Positions 18,518 through 27,630 of a stretch of DNA of 64,000 nt are shown here, one piece after another (the stretch's first letter is position 1; each line of letters starts with the position of its first letter). The notes beneath the pieces are model-generated. The model was not told the DNA's origin and did no database searches. It saw only the letters and a program-made list of their open reading frames with translations. This stretch comes from CBDDBK01 sp965225715. Lineage in GTDB: Bacteria > Bacteroidota > Bacteroidia > Cytophagales > Flammeovirgaceae. Made by a program: the position numbers and the translations under genes. Where the stretch lies: positions 1 through 64,000 of the forward strand of contig CBDDBK010000003.1 in NCBI GenBank assembly GCA_965225715.1, read 5' to 3'.

Positions 18518-18525
18518 TAATTTTG
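18518..18525 (+). promoter_or_regulatory. Putative -7 promoter box of tRNA-Asn
   Basis: TAATTTTG fits the Bacteroidota TAnnTTTG consensus and lies 22 nt before the mature tRNA 5' end. Confidence 0.55.
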
Positions 18526-18547
18526 TGCCTCATTATTAATTAAAAAC

Positions 18548-18621
18548 TCCTCCATAGCTCAGTTGGTTAGAGCGGCTGACTGTTAATCAGTAGGTCCTTG
18601 GTTCGAGTCCAAGTGGGGGAG
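18548..18621 (+). tRNA. tRNA-Asn (anticodon GTT)
   Basis: A complete cloverleaf of 74 nt. The acceptor arm TCCTCCA pairs with TGGGGGA, the D-arm is GCTC/GAGC, the anticodon stem GCTGA/TCAGT encloses CTGTTAA (anticodon GTT), and the T-arm CTTGG-TTCGAGT-CCAAG is intact. The discriminator is G. CCA is not encoded. Confidence 0.97.
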
Positions 18622-18825
18622 CTTTACTTTTAGCTACTACCAAAACCAAGTCATACATTATCTCTCCTTACATTAAATTCTTCTGATTTTTTTATTCTAA
18701 TTATATTGAGTTGCATACCTGTTTTATTCTTAGTATATTTGTTCCCTGATAATCTTTTATTTGGACTTTTCAATCTTACTTTTTTTATTATAAATATTTT
18801 TTTAAAACTAGACTTAGAATAAATT

Positions 18826-19251
18826 ATGAGACTCAGTGTTTGTAGAAAAGAGCATTTTAATGCCGCCCATCGTCTTCACAATTCAAACTGGTCTGATGAA
18901 GAAAATCGAAAAATATTTGGCGTTTGCAACAGTCCAAATTATCATGGACATAATTATATTTTAACTGTTAAAATAACGGGTGATCTTGATGAAGAAATTG
19001 GCTATATTATTGATTTAAAACTACTAAGCATATTAATTAGGAAAGAAATTGTTGAAAGGTTTGATCATAAAAACCTTAATTTAGATGTTAAAGAGTTTCA
19101 AAACCTAAATCCTACAACTGAAAATATAGCCGTAGTAATATGGAAAATTATGAATTCAACGTTAAAAAAAAAAATTGATAAGCCTTTAGATTTAAAAATT
19201 ATTCTTCATGAAACAGAACGGAATTTTGTCGAATATCCCGCTAGCAGCTAA
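18826..19251 (+). CDS. queD: 6-pyruvoyl-tetrahydropterin synthase / 6-carboxytetrahydropterin synthase (QueD-type)
   Basis: 141 residues. The zinc histidines are in HFNAAHRL and YHGHNY, with the catalytic Cys in FGVCNSPNYHGHNY; the final HET(E) motif is LHETERNFVEY. It acts on 7,8-dihydroneopterin triphosphate, giving either 6-carboxytetrahydropterin (queuosine route) or 6-pyruvoyl-tetrahydropterin. It overlaps folE, which makes its substrate, by 44 nt, so the two are clearly one operon. The lack of other queuosine genes nearby leaves the choice between QueD and PTPS open. Confidence 0.9.
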   Translation: MRLSVCRKEHFNAAHRLHNSNWSDEENRKIFGVCNSPNYHGHNYILTVKITGDLDEEIGYIIDLKLLSILIRKEIVERFDHKNLNLDVKEFQNLNPTTENIAVVIWKIMNSTLKKKIDKPLDLKIILHETERNFVEYPASS

Positions 19252-19861
19252 AGAAAAAGATTTAACGCCCATACGTTCTGATGCTTTTGATTTAAAAGAT
19301 TCTCAGAAGATAGAAGCGATTAGTTTACAATTTAGAAAAATCATGGAAATCTTAGGTTTAGATCTTGAAAATGAAAGTCTGAAAGATACGCCAGACCGAG
19401 TGGCTAAAATGTATATTGAAGAAATTTTTAGTGGTATAAATCCTAAAAATAAACCTAATATTAAATTGTTTAAAAATGATTATCAATACGATCGACTTTT
19501 GATTCAAAATGATATTCGCTTTTATTCGGTTTGTGAACATCATTTCGTACCTATAGAAGGCAGAATACACATCGCTTATATCCCCCAAGATTATGTCATT
19601 GGTCTCTCAAAATTAAATAGAATAGTTCAATTTTTTGCCAAACGCCCTCAAGTTCAAGAACGTTTAACGGTACAAATAGGAGAAGAATTGAAAAAAATAC
19701 TGAAAACCAAAGATGTAGGTGTGTTTGTTCAGGCTAAACATTTTTGTGTTTGTATGAGAGGTATACAAGATGATTTTTCACATACAATAACGTCTTTTTT
19801 AAGCGGACAACTTGGTCATGATAATCTTAAAAAAGAGTTTTTCCAATCTATTAAAATGTGA
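19208..19861 (+). CDS. folE: GTP cyclohydrolase I
   Basis: 217 residues. Family motifs are all present: DTPDRVAKMYIEEIF, YSVCEHHFVPIEGRIHIAYIP (zinc Cys and catalytic His), GLSKLNRIV, FFAKRPQVQERLT and HFCVCMRGIQD (second zinc Cys). It converts GTP to dihydroneopterin triphosphate, the precursor of folate and of the QueD product. The chosen ATG lies inside queD (44-nt overlap). A later start is possible because the first ~25 residues are not conserved. Confidence 0.95.
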   Translation: MKQNGILSNIPLAAKEKDLTPIRSDAFDLKDSQKIEAISLQFRKIMEILGLDLENESLKDTPDRVAKMYIEEIFSGINPKNKPNIKLFKNDYQYDRLLIQNDIRFYSVCEHHFVPIEGRIHIAYIPQDYVIGLSKLNRIVQFFAKRPQVQERLTVQIGEELKKILKTKDVGVFVQAKHFCVCMRGIQDDFSHTITSFLSGQLGHDNLKKEFFQSIKM

Positions 19862-19899
19862 ATGTGCAGAAACATTGATTTTTATAAATTTTTGGTTAA

Positions 19900-20145
19900 T
19901 TAAATAAACACAACTGTTTCTCCTGGCGCTTGTATTCTTCCTCTTGTCGTTCCTCGCACAATTACCTTCGCTTCACCTCTACTGGCATGCTCAACAGTGG
20001 CTGCATTAAAAATACCCACAACGTTAGATTTAAGATTATCCCCAAAACTCCCATCTTCTGCCAAAGACGCTATACCTATGCCAACAAGAAGATAGATAAT
20101 AAACACGACAAAAAGGGAATTTTTATCTTTCATTTTACTTTTCAA
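19900..20145 (-). CDS. Small single-pass membrane or exported protein, unknown
   Basis: 81 residues (perhaps 77, from a second Met). One hydrophobic segment (SLFVVFIIYLLVGIGIA) is followed by a soluble tail with repeated Gly/Arg (KVIVRGTTRGRIQAPGE). The composition is reasonable for a real protein and the frame is uninterrupted, but I recognise no family. It is convergent with folE and faces the palindrome cluster. Confidence 0.4.
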   Translation of the reverse strand: MKSKMKDKNSLFVVFIIYLLVGIGIASLAEDGSFGDNLKSNVVGIFNAATVEHASRGEAKVIVRGTTRGRIQAPGETVVFI

Positions 20146-20186
20146 CGGTTCGGTAAATTTTTATAATAAATTGCAAACAAGCGATC

Positions 20187-20222
20187 TAAACCCACGAGGT
20201 TTTTAAAAACCTCGTGGGTTTA
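20187..20222. repeat. 36-bp perfect palindrome 1
   Basis: The left arm TAAACCCACGAGGTTTTT is followed with no spacer by its exact reverse complement. It would form an 18-bp cruciform or RNA hairpin. A sister palindrome of the same design lies 199 bp on. Confidence 0.85.
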
Positions 20223-20385
20223 GTACATTGAAAACCAATAACTTAAATCTAAAAAATTTTGAGAGTCCAGCCTGTTATTTCAAAATTTACCGAACTATTG
20301 ACTTTTCAGTACTTCGGTAAAAAGTCTTTAAGAAATCCTCATATTTTGAATCCATAGGTGTACAAGTTGTTGATTATCAAGTTAG

Positions 20386-20421
20386 TATACCCTCAAGGTT
20401 TTTAAAAACCTTGAGGGTATA
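20386..20421. repeat. 36-bp perfect palindrome 2
   Basis: The left arm TATACCCTCAAGGTTTTT is followed by its exact reverse complement. It has the same length and core (AGGTTTTTAAAAACCT) as palindrome 1 but different outer bases, which have changed on both arms together. Each palindrome is followed by a near-identical AAAATTTACCGAA-TATTGACTTT segment (about 20277 and 20448). Confidence 0.85.
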
Positions 20422-20634
20422 AGTATCTGATTTTCAATTTATTAAAAAAATTTACCGAAGTATTGACTTTTAATAATTGGAAAAAATAAAAAATGTAATT
20501 TTTTTATGGAAAGTTTTGTCCTGTACTTAGATTAATTTTATTTAATTTTAAAATTTTAAATTTATAAATTAGCCAAAATTTGGCTTTAATGGCTACAAAA
20601 CTAAAAGGCTTTCCCAAATTTATAAAATTTCTTT

Positions 20635-21544
20635 ACTCAAAAAATGCTCATATAATGAGAATCATCGACAAGGCAATATTTATGACCGAGTCATTAAAGA
20701 AAATGCTGAAGAAATGATTGCCTTATTGATAGAAAAAACATTAGATATAAAAATTGCTAATCCTGTTTTTCTGAAAGAGAAGTTTCCTAAAACCCTTGAA
20801 CGTGAGGTAGATTTCTTGTTTGAAATTGATAGTTATGACGACCCAAATTATAAACGCGTACTCATTCACATAGAGTTTCAAGTGAAAAATGACTCGAACA
20901 TGCTTAACCGCATGGAGATGTACCATAATTTGATAAGAGCTAAATACAACTTGCCCATTCATCATGTGGTTATCTATTTGGGTAAAGGCAAATCAACTAT
21001 GGCAGATACTCTGGTTGAAAGTCTACGCTTTAAAGGCTTTACCACTATTAATACAAGCCAATTAGACAGGAATAGTTTTTTAAATTCTCCTAATCCTACG
21101 ATGGTTATTCTAAGTTTGTTGACAGCTACAGATGTCCATACTGAGTCAGAGGCAGAAAAAGTGTTGAGCGGCATAGTTGAAAGGTTGTGGGCTGTTGCTT
21201 CCGACGACTTACCTTTGTCCATTGTTCGCTTAAAAATCATGTCAAAACTCCGTTTTAAAGATCATTTAACCTTTAACTTTTTTGAAAAAATGAATAAACT
21301 ACTGAGTAACTTTCGCTACGATATGGAGCGGGATTCCTTTTATATACAAGGTGTTGCAAAAGGACTGAAAAAAGGCAGAGCTGAAGGTATTGAAAAAGGC
21401 ATTGAAAAAGGTATTGAAAAAGGCAAGATAGAATCGGTGCTTGGATTGTACAACAATGGTATTTCAATAGATATTATTTCAAAATCCCTGAATATTCCTA
21501 AAAAGCGAGTTCAAACAGTTATAAAATTGAGGAACAAGCGCTAA
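20635..21544 (+). CDS. Rpn family recombination-promoting nuclease, start unclear
   Basis: The first ATG (20714) gives 276 residues, but the same frame upstream already encodes family sequence (NIYDRVIKENAEEM), with no ATG back to about 20630. Either a non-ATG start is used or the true start is lost. The PD-(D/E)XK site is LEREVDFLFEI...LIHIEFQVK, with the E-x-Q variant, followed by the conserved NLPIHHVVIYLGKGKS. A 12-bp unit encoding GIEK is repeated several times (about 21379-21424), then the C-terminal HTH-like IISKSLNIPKKRVQTVIK. Close in type to the gene at 52581. Confidence 0.75.
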
Positions 21545-21689
21545 CTTTTTTGATAAAAATGGACGTCATTCAAAAAAGTTGGGACGTAAAATGTGGCGAA
21601 ATAAACTGAAAAAGGCAACGGATTAAACAGCTTACTTGTAGGTTTAATACATTGAAAATCAATAATTTAAATATAATTTAACTCTAAAA

Positions 21690-23420
21690 ATGCTTACCCA
21701 AAAAATTCAAAATAAAGTTGACACTTGGTTACATGGTTCTTACGATGAATCAACAAAAAAAACGCTTCGTAAAATGCTTTTAGAAAACAAAGAAGAAGTT
21801 GTAGAGGCTTTTTATAAAGATTTAAGTTTCGGAACGGGTGGATTACGAGGTATTATGGGTATAGGAACAAATCGTATGAATCGATATACCGTAGGCATGG
21901 CAACCCAAGGATTAGCCCAATATCTTAAAGACTCTTTTCCTAATGAAACTATTTCTATTGTCATTGCCTATGATAGTAGAAATAATAGTGCCTACTTTAG
22001 CGAAGTAGCTGCTAAAGTTATGGCAGCCAATGGAATTAAAGTTTATATGTTTTCCCAATTACGCCCAACTCCGCTTTTATCTTTTGCCATTCGATATTTG
22101 AAGACTCACAGCGGTATTGTTATTACGGCTTCCCATAACCCCAAAGAATACAATGGTTATAAAGCTTACTGGCAAGATGGTGCTCAAGTGATTACGCCTC
22201 ATGACATTAATATTATTGAAGAAGTTCAGAAAATAAATACCCTTGATCAAGTTAAAAATCAAGATTCTTTTGAAAATATCACCTATTTAGATAGCAAAAT
22301 TGAAGATGCTTATTTAAAAAAACTTCAATCCTTATCTTTAAATCCTGAAGTTATTATTAAGCATAAAAACTTAAAAATTGTCTATACTTCTATACATGGA
22401 ACAGGTATTACACTTGTACCCAGAGCTTTAGAACTATTTGGTTTTACTAATGTGCATATTGTTGAAGAACAGGCTGAACCAGATGGAAATTTTCCAACTG
22501 TAATCTACCCTAATCCTGAAGAGAAAGAAGCTTTAAAGTTGGCACTTAAAAAGGCAAAATCTATAGATGCCGATGTATTGTTGGGTACTGACCCCGATAC
22601 CGATAGAGTTGGTATAGCTGTAAAAAACCTAAATAATGAGTTTGAGCTGCTCAATGGCAATCAAACTGCTAGTTTAGTTTTATATTATATTATGGAACAA
22701 AGAGCAGAAAAAAATATCCAAACACCTCAAGATTTTATCGCCAAAACAATTGTTACCACCGACTTAATAGATAAAATTGCCGAGGATAAAAAGGTAACAT
22801 GTTTTAATACTTTAACAGGTTTTAAATATATCTCAGATATTATTAGAAAAAAAGAATTGCATCTAAATTATCTAGGCGGTGCAGAAGAAAGTTATGGACT
22901 TATGCTGGGGGATTTTATAAGAGATAAAGATGCTGTAGGTGCTGTGGCTGTGATTTGTGAGATGGTTTGTGTAGCCAAAGAAAAATATGGTAGTCTTTTT
23001 AATATGCTGCTATATCTTTATAAAAAGTATGGATTTTATAAAGAACATTTAATCTCACTGACCAAAAAAGGTAAAAATGGCGCTGAACTCATCGATAAAA
23101 TGATGGAAAATTGGCGTAAAACACCCCCTGATTTTTTGGCAGACAGCTCTGTTGTTGAAGTTAAAGATTATTTAAAACAAGTGCATACTTATTTAGACAC
23201 AGGACAAAAAAAATCTATTGATTTACCGGTTTCCAATGTCTTACAGTTTATAGCTAAAGATGGAACCAAACTTTCAGCAAGACCTTCAGGTACAGAACCT
23301 AAAATAAAATTTTATATCAGTGTTAACCAGCCACTTAATACGCTTAAAGATTTTGAAAGAATAGAAAAAAACTTAAAACAAAAAATTGCTCAAATTGAGC
23401 AAGATGTCTTGAAGTATTAA
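21690..23420 (+). CDS. Phosphoglucomutase / phosphomannomutase
   Basis: 576 residues of the alpha-D-phosphohexomutase family. The active-site phosphoserine loop is TASHNPKEYNGYK, the metal loop is DPDTDRVG, the sugar-binding loop is GGAEESYG, and the phosphate-binding loop is RPSGTEPKIKFY. It interconverts hexose 1- and 6-phosphates. The length and N-terminal part (FYKDLSFGTGGLRGIMGIG) match the long PgcA/PGM2-like group common in Bacteroidota. It is a single gene. Confidence 0.93.
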   Translation: MLTQKIQNKVDTWLHGSYDESTKKTLRKMLLENKEEVVEAFYKDLSFGTGGLRGIMGIGTNRMNRYTVGMATQGLAQYLKDSFPNETISIVIAYDSRNNSAYFSEVAAKVMAANGIKVYMFSQLRPTPLLSFAIRYLKTHSGIVITASHNPKEYNGYKAYWQDGAQVITPHDINIIEEVQKINTLDQVKNQDSFENITYLDSKIEDAYLKKLQSLSLNPEVIIKHKNLKIVYTSIHGTGITLVPRALELFGFTNVHIVEEQAEPDGNFPTVIYPNPEEKEALKLALKKAKSIDADVLLGTDPDTDRVGIAVKNLNNEFELLNGNQTASLVLYYIMEQRAEKNIQTPQDFIAKTIVTTDLIDKIAEDKKVTCFNTLTGFKYISDIIRKKELHLNYLGGAEESYGLMLGDFIRDKDAVGAVAVICEMVCVAKEKYGSLFNMLLYLYKKYGFYKEHLISLTKKGKNGAELIDKMMENWRKTPPDFLADSSVVEVKDYLKQVHTYLDTGQKKSIDLPVSNVLQFIAKDGTKLSARPSGTEPKIKFYISVNQPLNTLKDFERIEKNLKQKIAQIEQDVLKY

Positions 23421-23577
23421 ATATAATTGTACAGGTTTTGGTTCATCACTTACTTTCCAAGTATTAAGATTGGGAGAATCTAAATTAACAGATTTGAGCA
23501 TTAAGAATAATATTTTTTCCAATCACTTGCTATTTAAAAATAAAAGGTAGTGCTACACATGAATTGTTCTTGTCTCT

Positions 23578-24345
23578 CTATATTATATTGACTAAAGATT
23601 TGTAACATGCATTTTGCATAAACGTTTCGATATTTTTTAAAACAATTTCTAAAAATTCAAAACAGGATTTTTTGTGTTCTTTGATCAAATCATATGTTAG
23701 TTTTTGATCTTGAGAAAGTCTGGAAAAAGATAATTTTCCATGTGCTAAATCATTACGCCAATCTTTTATGTTTTCAATATACTTTCTTTTTTCATAATCT
23801 TTAAATCCACTTTCTTCCGTAGTTTTTACACCATACTTCTCCATAAAAGAATCTATTCTTTTTGAGTCTATATTTCCTGAAAACGTTTGTTCTTTAATTT
23901 TTATAAATTGTTCAATAAACTTTTTAACTGTTTTTTTTATCTCTTTCTGTTCTACTGCAATTACTTGAATAAAATTGGAAACTTGATCATATAATAACTC
24001 TTCGGCATTAATTTGTTCAACTATAAATTTATCAGCGTTGCTTATTGTAGATTCCATCAAATTATAAAGCAGCAATACGGCATTAGCATATAATATACCA
24101 AGCAAATCATTAGCGGATAACTTCGAACTATGTTTACGTTCTATAATAAGTTTTTCTAAAGGCTTTTGAAGGGCATTATACCTTTCTGAGAAAATCATCG
24201 GAATTGATTTAGGATTATCTTCTTCAAACTTCCACATAAAATCAAAAAACAGTTCTATTTCCTGGCACCTCTTCTTAAAATCTTTTAACACACTATTTTT
24301 ATACTGCTCATTTTCAGAAAATAATCCATCATTATTTTTATTCAT
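23578..24345 (-). CDS. MAE_28990/MAE_18760-like HEPN family protein
   Basis: 255 residues, entirely helical. The HEPN R-x4-H motif is in DWRNDLAHGKLSFSRL near the C-terminus, and YANAVLLLYNLMESTISNAD is the typical mid-protein helix of this group. HEPN proteins with this motif are often metal-independent RNases and toxins. It overlaps the upstream DUF262 gene by 8 nt on the same strand, a recurrent pairing in bacterial genomes that suggests a two-gene toxin-antitoxin or defence module. The function is inferred. Confidence 0.7.
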   Translation of the reverse strand: MNKNNDGLFSENEQYKNSVLKDFKKRCQEIELFFDFMWKFEEDNPKSIPMIFSERYNALQKPLEKLIIERKHSSKLSANDLLGILYANAVLLLYNLMESTISNADKFIVEQINAEELLYDQVSNFIQVIAVEQKEIKKTVKKFIEQFIKIKEQTFSGNIDSKRIDSFMEKYGVKTTEESGFKDYEKRKYIENIKDWRNDLAHGKLSFSRLSQDQKLTYDLIKEHKKSCFEFLEIVLKNIETFMQNACYKSLVNII

Positions 24346-25486
24346 TTTCTAATATTTTGGTTTTCACGAGTTGAATTCGTTTTTTGATATTTTTAACTGT
24401 ACTCGTATAATATCTTTGGTCGTTAATACCTTGAAGGCTTTGTTCTGCCCAATCTATATTAATCTTCTTAGACAGAAGATCCTTTTTTTCTTGAAGTGCC
24501 AAATGTGTTCCTACAGAAATGGCTTCAAACATTGATCGCGATACTGATTTTGATCTTTTTTTTCTAAATCCATTTGGAAAGTTCTGTTTTACAAAATTTA
24601 AAACATGGGTAAAATTAGTTTTTAGACGCTCTATTTCCTTGCTATATTCTTCTTCGCTATCTTCTTTTAACTCTTTAAGTCTGGTGTTTTGCCATTTGTA
24701 AAATTCAGTTAAAAAATCAGATAGTCCCATATCTTTTTTTGAAACTTTTCTATCTTTCGTATCGGTGAAGCTCAAACCACAGGCGAACGTTTCGGAAAAG
24801 GCAAAAAAACGGAGAAGTAATTCTTCCTCTTCCTGTCTCTTTTTAAAATAATAATGAATTGGACAGTGCTTAGGGTTCTTCTTCAATAAATCGCCTACTT
24901 CGCGCAGCAGATTATTAAATAAACCAGCATGGCTACCTCGTCTAAGTTCCATATCTTTGAGTGGATTAGACGTATTTATTCGATCAAACATTTCATTTTT
25001 AACTTCATCGGATGTATTTGAATCCAAGATAATAACTTCAATAGGAACATCTTTAAAACGATCTTTTCTGTGTTCTGTCAGGTCAGAATATTTGAAACCA
25101 TTTAATTCTTGTATTTTTTTTAAGCCTCTCAAGAAAAATTCATCTTTCATAAAAGCATTCAAAGTTCTTAATCTTTGTGAACCGTCAATGACTTCAAATT
25201 TACTGACTTCATAATAATCTTCTTCATCATCTTGTCGACATGCAAAAATATCTGGAATAGGTAGACCCAATAACACTGATTCTATAAATTTGGAACGCAT
25301 AGCCATATTCCAAATATCATCTCTCTGATAATCAGGAATATAAAATTGATCGCTTTCAAATTTTCTATGCAAATCTTCAATTCTAAAACGAACTACACGA
25401 AAGCGAATTTCTTCTTCACACTTCCTAATAGCCCCGTCAGCAATATGTATCTTTTTACGATCTGGCTTGGTATATTTTTTTGTCAT
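24338..25486 (-). CDS. DUF262 (ParB/Srx-fold) domain protein
   Basis: 382 residues. The DUF262 core is clear: FYIPDYQRDDIWNMAMRSKF, then ESVLLGLPIPDIFACR and VIDGSQRLRTLNAF (ParB-like D-G-x-Q-R). A helical C-terminal half follows. In GmrSD and related systems DUF262 uses this fold as a nucleotide-dependent nuclease module; DUF1524 (HNH) is absent here. It is first in the operon with the HEPN gene, which begins inside its last codons. It could be a sensor or NTPase for the HEPN RNase. Confidence 0.8.
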   Translation of the reverse strand: MTKKYTKPDRKKIHIADGAIRKCEEEIRFRVVRFRIEDLHRKFESDQFYIPDYQRDDIWNMAMRSKFIESVLLGLPIPDIFACRQDDEEDYYEVSKFEVIDGSQRLRTLNAFMKDEFFLRGLKKIQELNGFKYSDLTEHRKDRFKDVPIEVIILDSNTSDEVKNEMFDRINTSNPLKDMELRRGSHAGLFNNLLREVGDLLKKNPKHCPIHYYFKKRQEEEELLLRFFAFSETFACGLSFTDTKDRKVSKKDMGLSDFLTEFYKWQNTRLKELKEDSEEEYSKEIERLKTNFTHVLNFVKQNFPNGFRKKRSKSVSRSMFEAISVGTHLALQEKKDLLSKKINIDWAEQSLQGINDQRYYTSTVKNIKKRIQLVKTKILENE

Positions 25487-25599
25487 GCGTTAACTATGGT
25501 ATTAAGTAAAAATTTAGAACTGAAAATACATTTTTTTGTAGATGTTTCCAAAAATAAAAGATATTTTCTAATTGACTAATTGTGAGTCTGGATCTTTTT

Positions 25600-26085
25600 T
25601 TATTTCTTAAAAACCCAAACACCGAGTGAATCGGAGCAAGTTTTAAGAAGTTCACGTTGGTTTTTTTTAAAAACTGGATGAATATATTCCGGAATTAAAT
25701 CACAAAGTGGTAATAGGGTAAAGCGTCTATTCTGAATTTGAGGATGCGGAATAATTAAATTTATTGTTTTAATAATCATATCATTATAATATAAAATATC
25801 TAAGTCTATAGTTCTGGGTCCCCACTTTTCATTCCGTTTCCTACCTAAAGATTTTTCTATACCTAATAATTTTTGAAGCAAAATTTCAGGCAATAGGCTA
25901 GTTTTCAATTTAATAACTTGGTTTAAAAATAAAGGATGAGTTTTTATACCCCAACTTTCACTTTCATAACATTTAGATTTTTGAATAATTTGTCCTAGCT
26001 GCTTTTCTATTTCTAATAAAGCAGCTTGTAATATCTTGTGTCGTTTTCCTAAATTGCTGCCTAATAAAAGAATAGCTATATTCAT
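25600..26085 (-). CDS. folK: 2-amino-4-hydroxy-6-hydroxymethyldihydropteridine pyrophosphokinase
   Basis: 161 residues. LLLGSNLGKR at the N-terminus, the HPPK signature GPRTIDLDILYYND, and IPHPQIQNRRFTLLPLCDL are all conserved. It transfers pyrophosphate from ATP to 6-hydroxymethyl-7,8-dihydropterin in folate synthesis. The next gene on the same strand ends 40 nt downstream of it and is unrelated in function. Confidence 0.95.
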   Translation of the reverse strand: MNIAILLLGSNLGKRHKILQAALLEIEKQLGQIIQKSKCYESESWGIKTHPLFLNQVIKLKTSLLPEILLQKLLGIEKSLGRKRNEKWGPRTIDLDILYYNDMIIKTINLIIPHPQIQNRRFTLLPLCDLIPEYIHPVFKKNQRELLKTCSDSLGVWVFKK

Positions 26086-26124
26086 TTTTCTGTGTCATTA
26101 GAGTTAAATAAGAAAACATAATAT

Positions 26125-27498
26125 TTAATAATTTTTTAATTTTTTTGATGAAATTTTCTTTTTGATCAGTTTAGACGCTTGACGATATGAAGGAAGCCCA
26201 TGGCCAATTTTATTATCTGGATTTGGATTAGAGCTTGATGTTTTAATATATTCGATAAGCTGAAGATTATTTAAAAAAGGATATTGTTGCCAAAGTCCTG
26301 CAGCTAAACCTGTTATTAAAGGGGCTGAAAAAGAAGTCCCTGAAGATATCTCCAGCTTATTATATTTTGAAAATAAAGCAACATTTACGCCTAAAGCTAC
26401 CACGTCAGGTTTAATTCTGCCATCTGCAGTTGGACCTATAGCACTAAAATAAGCATGTTTATTCTCCTTATCTACTGCTCCAACGCTTAATACGGAATCA
26501 GAATCTGCCGGAAATAGAATCTGAGGCCAACTACGATCACTAACATTGCCACAGCTGTTGACAATCAACATACCAGTACGTGCTGCCCAATTTGCCGCCA
26601 TACTAATTAAAGCTGAATGTCCATCGAGATCACCTATTTGGTAACTTTCATCTTCATTATCAAAAGTATTGTAACCCAAAGAACTATTAATAATATCAAC
26701 ACCTAAGCTATCTGATTTCTCAGCTGCTAAAAGCCAATAAAATTCTTCAAAATGGCTTTCATATTCCACAGCTTCAGTAATAAAAAGAGAATAGTATGCC
26801 AGTGGAGCCGTGCCGATTAAATTGGGAACGTCAAAACTGGCTAAAATACTTAAAACACCTGTGCCGTGTTGACTATATTGAAAAATGTTATCTTTTTTTC
26901 TAACAAAATCGAATTTATTTTTTAATAACTTTTTTGAAAATAGATGTCGCAAAGCATCAATTTTATTAGTTCCTATAAATCCACCATCAAAAACTGCAAT
27001 ATGAATATTTTGTCCGAAATAACCTTTTTTATGCATTTTTTCAATACCTAAGCTTCGAATCTGTGTTTTAGTATCTATTTTATGATCAATTATTTGGGAT
27101 GAATATATTTCTTCTTGACGTTTTAAAATGCCTTTTTTTAGAGGTGTTGGTATTATGAAATCAAGTTGTTTAAGATTATTCAACACTTCTTTATCTGCTT
27201 GCACCAAAACAGCATTTAACCATTTGCTGGTATAAATAATTAAAGCACCTTTTTTCTCAATTTTTTTTATATAAAAAGGGCTTACTGGTAAATCTTGTTC
27301 AATGAATGGGATATTTTGTTTTTTTCGTCTAAAAATTGCACTTTCTGATAAAAATTCCTCAGGTGATTTCAGAGAATAGGAATTATGGGCTTTATTTTTT
27401 AAAAAAAATAATCTAAGCTGTTTATTTCCAAAGCTTTCATAAAAGTATAATAATCCTAAAAAGGTAAAAATAATTTTGAAATAGTATGCTTGGTTCAC
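26125..27498 (-). CDS. S8 family subtilisin-like serine protease
   Basis: 457 residues with an N-terminal hydrophobic segment serving as signal or anchor. The triad is Asp in IAVFDGGFIG, His in SQHGTGVLSIL and Ser in SSGTSFSAPLITG, with the oxyanion Asn in NSCGNVSDRS. A propeptide-like region occupies about 30-140. There is no T9SS tail, so it is probably periplasmic or cell-surface attached. This is the exported subtilase group common in Cytophagales. Confidence 0.92.
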   Translation of the reverse strand: MNQAYYFKIIFTFLGLLYFYESFGNKQLRLFFLKNKAHNSYSLKSPEEFLSESAIFRRKKQNIPFIEQDLPVSPFYIKKIEKKGALIIYTSKWLNAVLVQADKEVLNNLKQLDFIIPTPLKKGILKRQEEIYSSQIIDHKIDTKTQIRSLGIEKMHKKGYFGQNIHIAVFDGGFIGTNKIDALRHLFSKKLLKNKFDFVRKKDNIFQYSQHGTGVLSILASFDVPNLIGTAPLAYYSLFITEAVEYESHFEEFYWLLAAEKSDSLGVDIINSSLGYNTFDNEDESYQIGDLDGHSALISMAANWAARTGMLIVNSCGNVSDRSWPQILFPADSDSVLSVGAVDKENKHAYFSAIGPTADGRIKPDVVALGVNVALFSKYNKLEISSGTSFSAPLITGLAAGLWQQYPFLNNLQLIEYIKTSSSNPNPDNKIGHGLPSYRQASKLIKKKISSKKLKNY

Positions 27499-27529
27499 TT
27501 GAAAAAAAGATTTTTGAAATATATAACTT

Positions 27530-27622
27530 ATTGATATTGATTGAAAAAGAGAGTTTTTTTTGGATTCTAGCCTATTGGTATTGAAACTTAATGTTTCGCA
27601 AAATAAAATAGCTTTGTTATAA
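27530..27622 (+). repeat. Dispersed intergenic repeat, copy G
   Basis: Head GATTGAAAAAGAGAGTTTTT, middle CCTATTGGTATTGAAAC. The tail hairpin is imperfect (ATAGC-TTT-GTTAT). It is closest to copies B and C. Confidence 0.7.
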
Positions 27623-27630
27623 ATACTACA

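Noticed and set aside
20187..20421. CRISPR-like array made of the two palindromes
   Set aside because: Only two units, not identical, with fully palindromic structure and no spacer regularity or cas genes.
24519..25579. Plus-strand ORFs opposite the DUF262 gene
   Set aside because: They are antisense to a gene with clear family motifs, and the composition is unlike exported or soluble proteins of the window.
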